From the NCBI GenBank assembly GCA_030063045.1, contig JAQSEB010000082.1, positions 62,001-126,000 of the forward strand: a DNA stretch of 64,000 bases, read 5' to 3'. Positions 37,324 to 50,900 of this stretch are shown here, piece after piece (within the stretch, counting starts at the first letter, position 1; every line of letters begins with the position of its first letter). The DNA comes from Pratylenchus scribneri. Taxonomy: Eukaryota > Nematoda > Chromadorea > Rhabditida > Pratylenchidae. The translations under genes and the position numbers were made by a program. The notes under the pieces were generated by a model that was not told where the DNA came from, did no database searches, and worked only from the letters and a program-made list of their open reading frames with translations.

Positions 37324-40300
37324 TCATTCCACTTCCATTGCCTCCTGATGATGGCCATTGACTGCCCAAATTTGTTGCTCCCGTGTCTGTATTTCCTTCA
37401 TTGCTTGCAATTCGGAATTCTAAAATAGCCACAAATTAATTAATAAAAACAATAAATAAAAGGACCGAATTTATAATTTCCCAAATGTCGGCCATTTTTT
37501 GGGATCGATCGCTGTTTGGAACACGCTAAAAAATTAATTACATTTCATTCGAATTTTTTAAAGAATTACCCTCACAAGGGAAGTACCTCACCTTAAGGTG
37601 GCCCTTTTTGATGAAACTTGGCATGTCTTTTGGCCATAGGATGCCTACACATAATCCGCTATTTTTATCTGCGGAATGAGCTCGCCTACTGTTTTATGGC
37701 CAATAAAAATTTTTAATTTGACGATTTATTGGATTGGAAATAGGAAGAGGCAGATGCCTGGATGGTGTATGGGGTAAGTATGTAGAATACTTTTTATGGT
37801 CATGTGTTCAATTCCTCTCATCGGCAAGTATTTTTTTAATTTCTTAAACACATTTTTAATACAAATTTAGAGTTTTATTATTAAAAATTAAATAAAAGAA
37901 TTAAAATTATGTAAACCGCAATATAATTATCTGCCCAATGAGCTTATCTCGGATTTTATTACCATAAAACCTATTTTTTCAGCCATTTTGGCCATAGCCC
38001 ATATCTCCGTATAGGGATGTCCTAAAATTATGAACTAAACGTCATATTATAGAGAATTTTATTGGCTATAATATTGGTAAATGTTTTCTAGGCCTAAAAA
38101 TTTTTTGAAATTTTTTATCGATTTTTTTTCGAAAAATCCCGAATTTGGCCAATTTTCAATGGGCCATAACTCGGGTATATGGCTACATTGGAACATGGCC
38201 CAATTATGTTTTTTGATCACAATATCATAAAGTATTTTTATGTAAATTTTCAGATTTTTTCGTCAACCTGAAAATTTTTGCAAATTTACAATGCCTAGGC
38301 CTGTATGGGCAAAATACCTAGAATTTTCAGGTTAAGGGAAAAATCTGAAAATTTACATAAAAATACTTTATGATATTGTGATCAAAAAACATAATTGGGC
38401 CATGTTCCAATGTAGCCATATACCCGAGTTATGGCCCATTGAAAATTGGCCAAATTCGGGATTTTTCGAAAAAAAATCGATAAAAAATTTCAAAAAATTT
38501 TTAGGCCTAGAAAACATTTACCAATATTATAGCCCATAAAATTCTCTATAATATGACGTTTAGTTCATAATTTTAGGACATCCCTATACGGAGATATGGG
38601 CTATGGCCTAAATGGCTGAAAAAATAGGTTTTATGGCCATAAAATCCGAGGCGTGGGCATTCCGCAGATAAAAATAGCGGATTATGTGTAGGCATCCTAT
38701 GGCCAAAAGACATGCCAAGTTTCATCAAAAAGGGCCACCTTAAGGTGAGGTACTTCCCTTGTCAAAGCAATAACAACGCGCACTGCGGATCTTTTCAACT
38801 CCTCTTGTTTGTCCGTCTCCTGCTTCACTTGATTTTGTTTTGGCTTTTGAAGCAATTGTGGCTAAATTTATAAATTAAATTATTTCAATTTTTTGAATCA
38901 ACCTTAATATGTTCACAAAATGCATCCAACCGTTGCAACAATTGAATGGGACATTTGTTGATCAGTCGAGAGATCATCAAATAGGTGAGCAATTTGATGT
39001 CATGACAATCCTAATAAATTAATTGTTTAGGGTAAATTTTTAATCAAAATATTACCTTAATCCCATTTTCGACTTTGTCCAAATATTCATTCAAATTGAC
39101 ACGATCCAAGCAATGATCAGCCAATGTGTACATACTAAAAATAATGATTAGGATCTATCTGATTTCATTGATTTTGACCGAAATTGCCGAATCCCAACAA
39201 TAAAAATATTCCAAAAATAACGAACCATTCAAATGCAGCCTTTCTCAAGTCGAGGCCATCGTCCACAATATGCTTGAAAGGGCCCATTTCCACCTCACGG
39301 ACCAGCTCCATTTTGACGTTGGTTTCATTGTAGAGTGCCGGCAAAAGTTCGGGCAAACATTCTTTGATCATTCTCGGTTTGTTGTGTGCGGCAGAATTCA
39401 AAGTAACAATCTAAAAATACTTATTAATTAATGTATTAAAAAATCTATTTAATTACCGCAACTCGCCGCACATTCAAATCTTCATCCCTGATTGTGGCAA
39501 GGAATTTGTTGAGAACCTGAAATAAAAATATCATTTAATGATTATTAAATGGAAATTAACCGGTCCCAAATATTGATCAACTTCGCGTGGCTGTTCCACA
39601 ATGATAAAGCGCAATGCAGTGATCACCGTTGCCCTCACATTTGCCGATGGATTTTCCGTGTGATTCTTTATGGAAATTAATAGAATTAGATTTGGTTAAC
39701 ATTAACTAGCTTTATGGTTAAATATTTTTGTTTGAAATATTTTATTTCGTCTAGATATTAACTGTAGAATATGTAAAATTGTATAATAAAAGTTGGAAAT
39801 AAGTTCGAAAAAATTATTCTATTCTGAGCGGATTCGAACCCGTGACCTAGTATTCCTAAAGTCCCAACCTAACCTATTAGCTAAAGAGTTATTGAATCGA
39901 AAATTCATAAATTTTATGAAACCAATGGTACATCCGAGTTTAGCCGTGCTAATCTAGATTAAAAATTAATTAATCGAAAACTCACCAACAATTCCTGGAC
40001 ATATTGCTGCGAATTGATGGCACACAAACGGCCAATGCATTCGGCCACAACATTTCGAATGCTTTCCTCATTTGAATTGCAATAATTGATCAAAAGATTC
40101 CAAATTTGGTCCACTCCTAGTTTGAAGACCGCATCCGCCTCATTGAATCCATTTGGCCCGCATTGATTGTTGATTACTTCCTTCAGGGCATGCAGGAATA
40201 AATATTGCTTCTTCTCTTCTTTGGATATTTCGGCGAGCAAAAATGGAAGGAATTTATTCAAATTTCCAGTGGCCAAACTTCCAAGTGCCAAACTTGCAGC

Positions 40301-43300
40301 CGATTTGATTTCTTCCAACGGTGAAGTGAATGAGTCAATGATGAGTTGTTCGGGGCCACTTAAATATTAATATATATTTTTGAATATTATTTATTTTTTG
40401 AAAAAGATTGAAAGGTTCAATGATCTATAACAAAAATCGGTTTAACCGTTTTTAATTTTGATCACTCTTAAATCCTCTTATTCTTTTGGCGCTCTTTCAA
40501 ATTAAAATATTTTAAAAATAATTTACCGATTACTGTCAATTTTGAATGAATCCATATTGCAGCATCTGCCAATTTCGCCAAGGCTTAGAATTGCCAATAA
40601 GCGAACAGAATCATTTGTAGATTTCTTCGAAAGTGCGTCCTGAAGATTTCGAACCACACTGGCGGTTTTCTGCGGATCACCAGTTGCTTGGACCACCGTG
40701 GCTGTTGCCTTTGCGATTGAACTGTACGATTGGCGGTGCAACAATTGAGCAGAGGACAAATAGACGGGTTCCGAGAGTTTTTTGAGAATTTCCTTAAATT
40801 CAAATATTAATGAAATTGTTGTTTAAATAATTTTGTTTTGAATTTTTTATTGGTAAAATTATTCAAAATAACTTTAGCTCTCAAGGTTTTTCATATTTTG
40901 AGTTTTTTTATGATATATTTTAAAATAACCTCAAATGTGGGCTTGTTTGGCAGTGGAGATCGTATTAATGCAGTCAATAATTTGAGTGAGGCATTCAATG
41001 TGGATCCTTGCAACAAAGAACTTTGGAGCAACAAAATCAAAGAACTAAAATTAATTAATTTTTAATTATATTATTTCTAAATAAAATAAAACCAACTTGA
41101 ACAAATTAGCAAGTGGTTCAGCAAGGATTTGATCCGGATATGAATTGGTGACATCTTTGAAGTTTGTGAATTTAAAATTAAATATTTAATTGGTTACCGG
41201 TGATGAATGTTAAGGCTATTTGGCTGATTTGCAAATCCTGTTCACTGATCAACTGCGGAATTTCCTTGACCACTTTGATCAAACCGGGCCCTTGCAGTCC
41301 ATTGTGGATGAAACGAGTGACCAGCGACTCCAACAAGACCAAAGTGTTCAGCTGTAAAATAAATTATTAAAATGAATAAATTCAATATAATTTTACCCGC
41401 AACGAACGCTGATTTTTACGCAAAAATTCGGAACAAATTGTGAGCAAATCGGGCAACACGGATTGCAATTCCAATTTGGCCGGACTGTTTATAAATGTGT
41501 TCATCCCCTTCAAAGTAACAAGCCGAGTCATTTCATTGCGAAGGCTAAAAATGAATACTTTAAAACGGTTTTTCAATAAAATTTTACCGATCCAAAAGAA
41601 GAGGCAAACATTGGTCATTCTAAAAATTTTGATAAATGAGAAAATAAAATTATTTATTTACGATTTTTGTCCCAAGTTCATTAGCAAATAAGGAAACCAT
41701 TAAACCGGCAGTTGAAATTGTTTTCTCCTTCACTTCCTGAATTATATTTGTAATTAATCCAAATTAATTTTTAAAAAACCTGGTCAATATCCGTAATTTT
41801 CAGCTTGGAAATGATTGCCGAATAAAGGAGTGGAACATGTTTGTCAATGTCCATTTTGGCTCGTTGATTGCTGAGAACATGGAGGAGGGATTGGGTGGTC
41901 AACAGAGCTTCCCCGGATGTTTTGTAAAATTGGTCTTCAATTGCTTTGGCAACAAGAGGCACAATGTTATCCACAAAATGGTGCAAATCCTTAATTAATT
42001 TAAATAGATAAAAGCAAAAATTGGTTTTCAAAAATTGAATTTTCAGTTTGCATGGATAAAAAATTTTCATTACATTTTTTTGTACCCAATTCCCAACATC
42101 TAGCCCGGCAGTAAATGGGAATTTTGGCTACTGATTAGAGGATTATAGGGTCAATTTTCAATCCAAAGTTGTGAAAACCGGCAAAAATACCGACCTCGAC
42201 ATTTCTTATTTTTCTGTCCTAACTGGGAAGAGGTTAGTCCGTTGGGAAGAAGGACGAAAGTTCGAATCCCACTTAAGTCCAATAAATTTTTCAGGTAAAA
42301 AAAAGTGGGAAAAATGTTTATAATTTAATTAATATTGAAAATATTTTATATTTAAAATATTTAATGTGTACCTCCGGAGTGTGTGTACTCAAAATGAGGG
42401 TCACAAATTTCAGCGTCTCAATTTTCATATTGCCATCCGCCGATGTCTCAGCCAATGTGGATCGAATGTTGGCAACAATTGGATTCAAATATTCCGTCAA
42501 TATTCCCGGATATGCCCTAAAAATAAATATTTAATAATTTTTTTGTATAAATTGTTCACCTTATCAAATTAGAAAGCAAATCATAAACTCGAAGACGGGT
42601 CACAACACTTTTCCCGCGGATTTCCTTTTGCAAATATTTAATCAGCACTGTGGATTGTTCCTTCAATTTGGTGAAAATTTCACGCCGATTTGGATCCAAT
42701 TCATTCGTCAAAATTTGTTCAAAGCGTGCGGGCGTAAAAAATTCCGGGGCACAAAAATCGTTCAAACCATGAATATTCTGGACAAAATAATTTTATTAAT
42801 TTAAAATTTGATTGGGGATTACCTGAGATTGGAATGATGCAAGTTCAGGAACGAGTTGCTTTGTGAGTTTGAGCAGAGCGGAATATGCCGTAAATATTTC
42901 ATGTTTGACATTTTCCTCGCGTTCCTTGAAGCGACTGATCAAATGATTGCCAAAAACATCAAAGCTGCCTCCCAACGCTTCCGGACGATAGGCGATCTTC
43001 AAAATTAAAAAAGGGTCTCTTCGGGTCGAAAATTTGAATTACCAAAGCTTCAATGCATTTTGCAGCGGACCGACGAACTTTCCAACTCAAATCGTCATCA
43101 TCGGAATAGTCGCTTTGTGCCTCATCTTCATCTTCAAATTGGGAGGAGTCCACTTCCATTTCGTCCGCCTCCTCCTCTTCCGGTCCATAATTGTAATTTG
43201 GATCATATTTGAGCAATTCCTTTGCAATTATTTCAATTTTTTGTATGTATGGCCGCATTTCATTGGTGCAACGGAAAACGAATGTTTCAAAGGCCTAAAT

Positions 43301-44521
43301 TAAATTTAAAATATTTACAATTATTAAAAATATTTACTTGGAGACAATTTTCACGCAATTCATCGTCATCATCATTTTCGCACTTGTCAATGAGAGTTGG
43401 AACAATTTGCGAAAGGAATGGAGCCAGACGACCGGGCGAAACACGACAAATTGTAATTGAAGCCAGAATGAATGTTTTCAATGTAGTCAAATCGATGGAA
43501 GGATCGGCAAACACAGACAAAATTCTCTTAAATTTAATTCATTTATTAATTCATATAAATTTGAATTACCTGCACAATACGGCGGAATTGCTCATCGGGG
43601 ACAACATCGGTCTAAAAAATTAAAGTTATTTCTGAATTAAATTATTCTTACTAAATGACCAAGCGCACTGATAGCCCTTTTCCTCATTGAATGTGATTTC
43701 TCCAATTGTTGGAATAGAACATTCTCAATCTTAAATATTAATTCATAATTTGAATTAAGATAAATTAAATAATTGTGACCTCCTCAAAATATAAATTCAC
43801 ATTTCGTCCATAGCGCAAAATTAATGAAGCTAGCACATCGAGTATTTCCAATTTTATGGATGAATCAGTTCCTAAGAAAATTGTAAATAGATTTTTGTGA
43901 ATAAAGCTTACTTAAGGTTTCGATAAGTTTTGGCACCACACGTTTGATGCAGCTGTAAATTTGTTGATTCAATGTTCCAGTGGGAAGTTCATTGAGTACG
44001 GTCTTAAATTTTATTCGTTTGAATTCCTTATTTTTTTTAATAAATGCCAACCTTCAATGCGATTGAACTGACATCACGTAGCTGTTCATTCTGGGAACTA
44101 AGATTTGCACAAAGCGCATCAACCAGAGAGTCAAGCTGCGGCAATTTGATTTTGTGGATTAATGGACCTGCACAAATGCATTCAATTATATTTGGTTTTA
44201 TTTAAAAGAATAAACCTAGACAGCGACATGCCAAATTTTGAACTTCACCATTTTTGTCTTGAATCAGTTTGAGGAGTGCAAGAACAATCTTAAATAATGA
44301 GATTTTTGTTGCTCAATTATTGTGCATAAATTTACTCTTTTCTCCATATCTTCATCCAATGTAATTGAAGGTTTTCCAAGTTCAGTTATTAAGTCATTGA
44401 CAGCCATATAACGGAAGTCCTTAAATAAGTTAGTTGAATTTTTTCGTATTAAATGTTAATCAACCTTATCAACATTCGTCATCTTTTCCAAAAGTCCGCC
44501 GATTTGCATAGATGTAGCCAT
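37324..44521 (-). CDS. cand-1: CAND1 homologue (cullin-associated NEDD8-dissociated protein 1)
   Basis: CAND1 wraps around cullins and exchanges SCF substrate receptors. The gene starts at 44521 (exon 1 44521-44465, exon 2 44419-44336, exon 3 44288-44216, exon 4 44167-44052) and has about 20 short exons, ending at 37324. It matches CAND1 over its whole length: [50 protein letters not shown] then an acidic loop and [48 protein letters not shown] HEAT repeats, [63 protein letters not shown]. The C-terminal exons ([18 protein letters not shown], then [14 protein letters not shown]) follow a 1.19 kb palindromic element inserted at the preceding splice donor. Three other introns carry SINE-like copies or pieces. 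It shares a 594-bp divergent upstream region with atx-2. Confidence 0.95.
37575..38761. mobile_element. 1.19 kb palindromic (fold-back) element inserted at a cand-1 splice donor
   Basis: Both ends begin CAAGGGAAGTACCTCACC inward. Arms are near-perfect reverse complements, meeting at a loop around 38255-38335. A direct repeat TCA flanks it (37572-37574 and 38762-38764). No transposase frame is visible, so it is non-autonomous. The left arm is longer because of a nested insertion at about 37690-37945. Confidence 0.9.
37690..37945 (+). mobile_element. SINE-like insertion nested in the palindromic element
   Basis: About 250 bp present in the left arm and absent from the right arm. It holds a tRNA-like stretch ending GTGTTCAATTCCTCTCATC plus a T-run, and is bounded by similar sequences (TATCTGCGGAATGAGCT and TATCTGCCCAATGAGCT), which look like a target duplication. 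Confidence 0.65.
39740..39960 (-). repeat. tRNA-derived SINE-like copy in a cand-1 intron
   Basis: On the minus strand: A-box-like TAGCTAATAGGTTAGG and B-box-like GGGTTCGAATCC, then a T-run. It is the copy with the best A-box, and resembles the attractin intron copy. Confidence 0.65.
42165..42320 (+). repeat. SINE-like family C, copy in a cand-1 intron
   Basis: Contains GCAAAAAT, TGTCCTAACTGGGAAGAGG, GAAAGTTCGAATCCCAC, TTTTTCAGGT and AAGTGGGAAAAATG in the same order as the reverse complement of 62330-62510. Confidence 0.7.
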
Positions 44522-45115
44522 TTTAATTCTCCCAGATGCAGTGGGAATGTTTAATTATCAGAATATTGTCAATAAAAATGTGTTTATGTTCGATGTTTCT
44601 ATCAAAAAAGTTTGGTTAATTAAGTGGAATGGGTAAATAAATAAACATTATAAAAATGAATAAAAATAAATGAAATCCTTGGGTTGATCGTTGATCTGAT
44701 TCGAATCATCAGAAGGATTCGGATTCTTTCGATTTCGTTTCGTTCGATCGCGCGCGATCGATCAATTATCATTTCATGGAAATTTTAATTTTTCATGCCA
44801 CGATCATGCAATTTTCCTTTATTTCTTTATATTCATTATTATCCCACTCTATCCTCTTTTTCAATATCTTTTTTGAAAAATTTCCTGTGTTATTTTCAAA
44901 TTGATTTGTTGGCAAAGACTCGGACTCCGACTCATCACTCAAGACTCAACTCGGGCTCGGGTCGGGTCTACCAAAAAATAAAAAAATGTACGGATCGGAT
45001 TCTGATAAAACGGATTCCAGAAATATTTTTGGGTGTATTAATTAAATTAATGCAATATTAATTTTTTAGAACTGACTGGCGGAGGCCATTCTAAAATTTT
45101 ACTACACATCGTTTT
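44522..45115. promoter_or_regulatory. Divergent promoter region of cand-1 and atx-2
   Basis: A 594-bp interval between two divergent starts. It contains a 16-nt perfect palindrome, CGATCGCGCGCGATCG, at 44745-44760, CpG-rich within AT-rich surroundings, and a TC/GA-rich stretch around 44925-44975. A TTTTTTAG acceptor at 45068-45069 precedes the atx-2 ATG by 46 nt and may be a trans-splice site. Confidence 0.5.
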
Positions 45116-47871
45116 ATGACTGCACAAAACTCATTGAAAACATTTAGTGATTTTGCCAATATTTTGAGAGTTTGTACAAGTTCTGATATAAAATTCTTAT
45201 TCTTGTAATTTTTCAGGGTACCCAAGTAGTTGTTGAAAATGAAGAGGGTCAACTTTACACGGGAATACTTATACGAATGACAAATGAGGTTTTTTTTTTT
45301 TAATTTTAGATTAGAATTTGATTTTTTAGTTGGAAGTGGAACTTTCATTTGTGCAGAAATTGCCTCTTTCTGATGACACAAAATTCATACTCTCCCAGAA
45401 GAATACTACCAAAAGCATGACGATGAAAGTGACCAGGCTGTCCGGTGATTATACTGAGAAGGAACGTGTAAAAGGTTTTTTTTATTAATAAAAAAACACA
45501 TTCAAATTAAATTGCTTAATAAATTTAGTTTTTCATTTGGACGATGAAATAGGCATTAATGGGGAAAATTGCTATGAATCAGACAAGGAATTTCAACAAT
45601 GGGAGGATGATGGTTATGAAGAAGTTGATGATGGTAATTGTAAAAATGAATTATTAAAAAAACAAATTATTAATTTTAAGGCCTATGCGATTTAAATAGG
45701 GAGCCGAAAAATACAACGAATAGCAAATGGAAAAAGTCAAAGAAAGCGGCGGGTGCTGGTTGGTCAGTGGATGAGATGTTTCTGGCAAACAAAGACAAGT
45801 GCATTGGGGAGTCGTCCTTTGATGAAAATCTTACGCAATATTCAAAGTAAATTATGAAAATTAATTATAAAACCAAATTAAAATGATTTTAGTGTTGAAG
45901 TTGGTCAACGAACCTTCGAGGAAAAGAGGCGAGCCGAAGAGCTTGCAAGGCAAATTGAAATGAATCCAATCAGTCGAAGGAATGCTTTGTTGGAAAATGA
46001 CGATGAAGAACGGGATTTGGATGCATTAACCCGGTTCAAGGAGGAAGAAAGTAGTAAAATTGCGAAGAAAGCTGATGAAAACCCTCCTCAAGCAAAAATT
46101 GAAAACATTGATGGAGAAGAAAAGAAAGAAGAAGAAACAATAAAGGAAGAAATTTGTGAGGAAAAGGCGGAGGAAGAGGAAGAAGAAAAAACCACCAATT
46201 TGCAACCAGAGAAACAATCCGCCGAGGAGGAAAAGTATATATCCCAATCCCAAATAACAATAAATTTAATGAATAATTTCAGTAAAACCAACAAATTCAC
46301 TTTCAACCCAAAGGCCGCACCATTCGTCCCCAAACAGCAGCAGCAAAGAGACATCAATTCAAATCCTTCCCCCGCCATTGCCAATGCCACTTTCAATAGC
46401 AACAACAATTTGCCTAGTCATCATCAATTCCACCAAACATTCGTCCCAATGCCTGCCGTTCATATACCTCCAAATGTTCAAATATCACAGGTTAAGGATA
46501 ATAATGAAAAATCGGGTTAGATTAGTACTAGACTAGATTTAGATTAAAATTTATAAAGAAAATTTTAACAAAAAATTTTCTACAATTTTCGACCTGAAGA
46601 TTGAAATCAAAAATAGGTCTTTGTGTTTGAATCCGCTCCAAGGCAAATAATTTTTTCGGGCTTGATAGGCAATTTTATGAATTTTTATACATCTACTGAA
46701 CAAATCTAGATAAAATAATCTACAAAAACAGCTCCTAATAAATTTAATATTTCTAAAGGTTTTGCCCCCGCCAAACATCGTTTACAACAATCCACTCGTT
46801 TATCCACAACAACAGCCTCTTCCACTGTACACCTACACTCCAACATATGCCCCGACTAGCATTCCACCGCCATCCAGTGTTGTTCATCATCCGTCCATGC
46901 AACTGGCACAACACGGAAAGCCACTGTACACGGCTGCACCAAATCCAACGGGAGGAATGATTTTGTCTGGGCCACCTCAATATTTTCAACAACAACCGCA
47001 ACCACAGCAACTTATCTATCCCCAAGCTCCAGTGCCATCATTGACTGCGCCGGTGACCGCCTTCTATCCATCACTGCAAATGCCACAACAAGGAAAACCA
47101 CTCTACACGGGAACGGCTACAAATCCAGCAGGAATGCTCATTTCAACTCCTCCACAGCAACAACAATATCTTCCACAACAACAATCGCAACAACAACCAC
47201 CACCGCAATTGATGTATCCGCATGGACCAGCAGCTCCACCGGCGCCAACACCACCCACAAGTGTGTATTCCACAGTGCAAATGCCACAGCAGGGGAAGCC
47301 GTTGTACACGGTCACGGCTACAAATCCGGCAGCGGGAATAATTGTGCCGACACCTCCTCAAAATGTTCAGCAACAACAACAATCTCAGGTAGAGAACGGT
47401 TTTTAAAAGTTTTCACCAACCAATTTTTTGACATATTTTACATTATATCTTAGCATTTTTTCGGAGAAAATTTCATTAAAAAATTGCAATTAAAAACATT
47501 AGCAAATTTCACAAAAAATCTATAATAGGGCAGCCAAATTTGTTTCGAAACTAAAAATCTATTCCAATTTGCAGGTTATGTACCCTCATGCTGCACCTGT
47601 GCCACCGGTAATGTCCAACCAATTGCCCGCCGGAGGCTACAATGTTAATGCTGCTCCATACATTTATTCAACTATGCCGCCATCGGCCAACGCCACACCA
47701 ATTCCACAAACTCTTCCTCCTCATCCCACCGGTGCTGGACAGCAACAAAATGCTGCTGCTGAAATTGACCACCGTTTTGTTATGCAACAGCCGCATCAGC
47801 AGCAGCAGCAATATGGACCTCCTTACAATAATGGACAGCAACAACAATACAATAATGGATCTTATTATTGA
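45116..47871 (+). CDS. atx-2: Ataxin-2 homologue
   Basis: Eight exons with closing phases (688 residues): 45116-45169, 45217-45288, 45330-45474, 45529-45633, 45681-45846, 45893-46490, 46759-47388, 47575-47871. Residues about 18-90 are an LSm-like fold (GTQVVVENEEGQLYTGILIR). Next comes the LsmAD region (GWSVDEMFLANKDKCIGESS then FDENLTQYS and RRAEELARQIEMNP), an acidic Glu/Lys run, and a PAM2-like motif FTFNPKAAPFVPK that should bind poly(A)-binding protein. The C-terminal half is Pro/Gln rich, with three repeats around GKPLYT. Ataxin-2 proteins regulate mRNA translation and stability; ATX-2 in C. elegans acts in germline development. The start is inferred from phase and a 47-nt intron 1. Confidence 0.9.
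46545..46720 (+). repeat. tRNA-derived SINE-like copy in atx-2 intron 6
   Basis: GACCTGAAGATTGAAATC, then GTCTTTGTGTTTGAATCCGC and a T-run with CGGGCTTG. Parallel to the 58.4 and 61.9 kb copies. Confidence 0.6.
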
Positions 47872-48355
47872 CAATTTGAGACATCTTTTTTTTGTTAATT
47901 TCACAAATTTATTTATTTTTTTACTATTGATGTTGATAAAGATGATAAAAATCCAATTTTTAATGTCATTTTTCGAATATGGTTTTTGCCAATTTACACA
48001 AATTTGTGTATAGGATATGAGATGACCAAAAGGGAGAGAACATTATCTTTAATTGGGAGGATTTGTTGGGGTCGTAATGCTGGAATAATTGCTCGTCTTT
48101 CCACCAATTGTTGCCGGAATTCGCTCACCAGCACCACCATCGTCCGTCACATATAAAATAATGTTTTATATTTATAATTGAGTACATAAAAACACAATAA
48201 ATACAATTACACAAAAAATTCACTACAAATTTTGCATAAAAAACAAAGGTGAATTATGTGTTGGAAGCAGAAAAATGGTGGAATAGAACAGTTGGAAATT
48301 ATTAGATAACCAAAAAGAAAAATTTGGAAAGGGGCAAGATATAGAATTGTTATTT
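47872..48355. other. Convergent 3' interval, atx-2 and TMEM184 gene
   Basis: 484 bp between two convergent genes. On the minus strand, 48050-48150 reads as an open tail (GGAGERIPATIGGKTSNYSS), but I find no acceptor in front of it. It could be an alternative last exon of the TMEM184 gene or chance. Confidence 0.4.
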
Positions 48356-50140
<1,785 letters not shown>

Positions 50141-50900
50141 GAATAATTTTTCATATTTATTCTAAAAAAATTAATAATTTGACGTTTGTTAAAATAAAGA
50201 AACGGTCGATAAAAAATGTTGGAAAGTGTTGAATGAATGACTAATATTATAGAAGGGCGGAACAGGGAGTGGCTGGTGTTGCTCTTTCCTCTAATTTAGA
50301 AAATTAATGAATGGCGTATCTAGCTATGGGGCAAAGCATTCCCATTCTCGGATACTTTGTCGAAAAATACGACGGTGCGTGGCAAATGGGAAACTGGACT
50401 GGGTATTCGCGCCTATGCCTCTATAATGCCAATGTAAACGAAAAAAACAGAGTAGTCGGCTCTCGGCTGGTAGAATAGAGGTCGAGGTATAGCAAAGGCA
50501 TAAAAGCAAAGAAAAAAAACATATATTCCTCCACATAATAGTGAAGTGACAGCCGAGACCGAGAACAAATACTGGTAAACACAATGGAAAAAAATAAAAA
50601 GTGGTACCGGATTATCGATTTTTTAAGTGAAATTCGAACTATTTTCATTTCTTTTCAACCTTCCTTCTCTATCTTAAAATCTTAAGCGTCAATTTATTGT
50701 ACTATTTTTTTATTTTTCATGCAAGATTTTAGCATATTATTGCCTGCGGCATTTATTTCATTGAAGCTGCACGAAAATTTTGGGTTTTTTGGGGTGTTTG
50801 TTTCATGTTCCCCTACAATTTGGTACAAAAATTAATCTAAAAAGCCTTCCTATTTTTTCATTTTTTATTCAATAACCTATTTATCAAGGCTTTTCAGAGT
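50141..50900. promoter_or_regulatory. Divergent upstream region of TMEM184 gene and attractin gene
   Basis: 760 bp between divergent starts. No coding exon seen. A TTTTCAG acceptor at 50891-50897 lies immediately before the attractin ATG and could be a trans-splice site. Confidence 0.45.
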
